This document shows, one piece after another, positions 4,950 through 5,086 of a DNA stretch of 5,086 nt. How positions within the stretch are numbered: position 1 is the stretch's first letter; each line of letters opens with the position of its first letter. Source of the DNA: Thermoplasmata archaeon (GTDB lineage Archaea; Thermoplasmatota; Thermoplasmata; Lutacidiplasmatales; UBA184); assembly GCA_030042955.1 (NCBI GenBank), contig JASHYQ010000315.1, forward strand, positions 1 to 5,086, read 5' to 3'. The translations under genes were made by a program, and so were the position numbers. The notes beneath the pieces are model-generated. The model was not told the origin of the DNA, ran no database searches, and saw only the letters and a list, made by a program, of their open reading frames with translations.

Positions 4950-5086
4950 ATGGAGTGTCGAGGGACCCGAGTCGCCTTCGGGGCCCCCGGGATGCCCCCC
5001 AAATGGTCCCACTCCAACAAGGACGGCGTGGGCACGGCCTACTCCGCGGACTCCCGCCTCTGGTATACCCTCTGGCGCGGCACCGT
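4950..5086 (+). CDS. GH15 glucoamylase-like protein, N-terminal fragment, partial at right edge
   Basis: Only 45 codons are inside the window. The segments AFGAPGMPPKW (9-19), KDGVGTAYS (24-32) and SRLWYTLWRGT (35-45) match, as I recall it, the start of the N-terminal beta-sandwich domain (glucodextranase-N type) of prokaryotic GH15 glucoamylases, where a similar PRWTxSxKxGVGTA...SRxWFTL pattern is followed by an EVYYP stretch. Such enzymes release glucose from the non-reducing ends of alpha-glucans such as glycogen or maltodextrin. There is no signal peptide before the domain, which suggests a cytoplasmic enzyme. The catalytic (alpha/alpha)6 domain lies outside the window, so activity is unverified; glucodextranase or another GH15 activity is possible. 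The ATG at 4950 fits the family N-terminus and has GAGGGGT just upstream. The gene is divergent from the tauE-type gene. Confidence 0.75.
   Translation, partial: MECRGTRVAFGAPGMPPKWSHSNKDGVGTAYSADSRLWYTLWRGT

Noticed and set aside
1..5086. CRISPR array, tRNA or rRNA gene, insertion sequence, attachment site, toxin-antitoxin or defence system
   Set aside because: No spaced repeats, tRNA-like cloverleaf, transposase motif or defence domain was seen; nearly all the sequence is explained by the seven genes.

Overview
The window looks like a chromosomal segment of a GC-rich archaeon, and a member of the Thermoplasmatota or a related lineage is the best guess. The reasons are an archaeal-type tRNA guanine-10 methyltransferase of the Trm-G10 family, an archaeal Mut7-C RNase with a zinc ribbon, an archaeal-type GlmM, a site-2 protease with an N-glycosylation-sequon-rich outer domain, a GTG start, and short AT-rich patches about 25 bases upstream of start codons as in archaeal (near-)leaderless genes. 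The lineage is inferred from family resemblance; no 16S rRNA gene or other taxonomic marker is present.

Layout from left to right: (1) the C-terminal part of a membrane site-2 (M50) protease on the + strand, 1-620, cut by the window edge; (2) a two-gene minus-strand operon, Mut7-C RNase (1617-2093) then trmG10 (607-1620), coupled by an ATGA stop/start overlap and convergent with the protease gene (14-base overlap); (3) a 79-base divergent promoter region; (4) glmM on the + strand (2173-3549), with its stop codon in the loop of a GC hairpin; (5) a second minus-strand operon, a TauE/SafE-family permease (3986-4840) then a DUF1634 three-helix membrane protein (3591-3989), again coupled by ATGA; (6) a 109-base divergent intergenic region holding a perfect 10-base inverted repeat flanked by GTCAAAA direct repeats; (7) the first 45 codons of a GH15 glucoamylase-like gene on the + strand, running off the right edge.

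The genes fall into RNA metabolism (Mut7-C with Trm-G10), sugar-phosphate metabolism (GlmM makes the precursor of UDP-GlcNAc; GH15 releases glucose from alpha-glucans), membrane transport (TauE with DUF1634) and membrane proteolysis. Coding density is very high and no gap exceeds 110 bases. No tRNA or rRNA gene, CRISPR array, transposon or phage gene is visible. I find no clear new multi-gene system; the most interesting items are the two translationally coupled pairs, the symmetrical divergent control region between tauE and the GH15 gene, and the outer domain of the protease.
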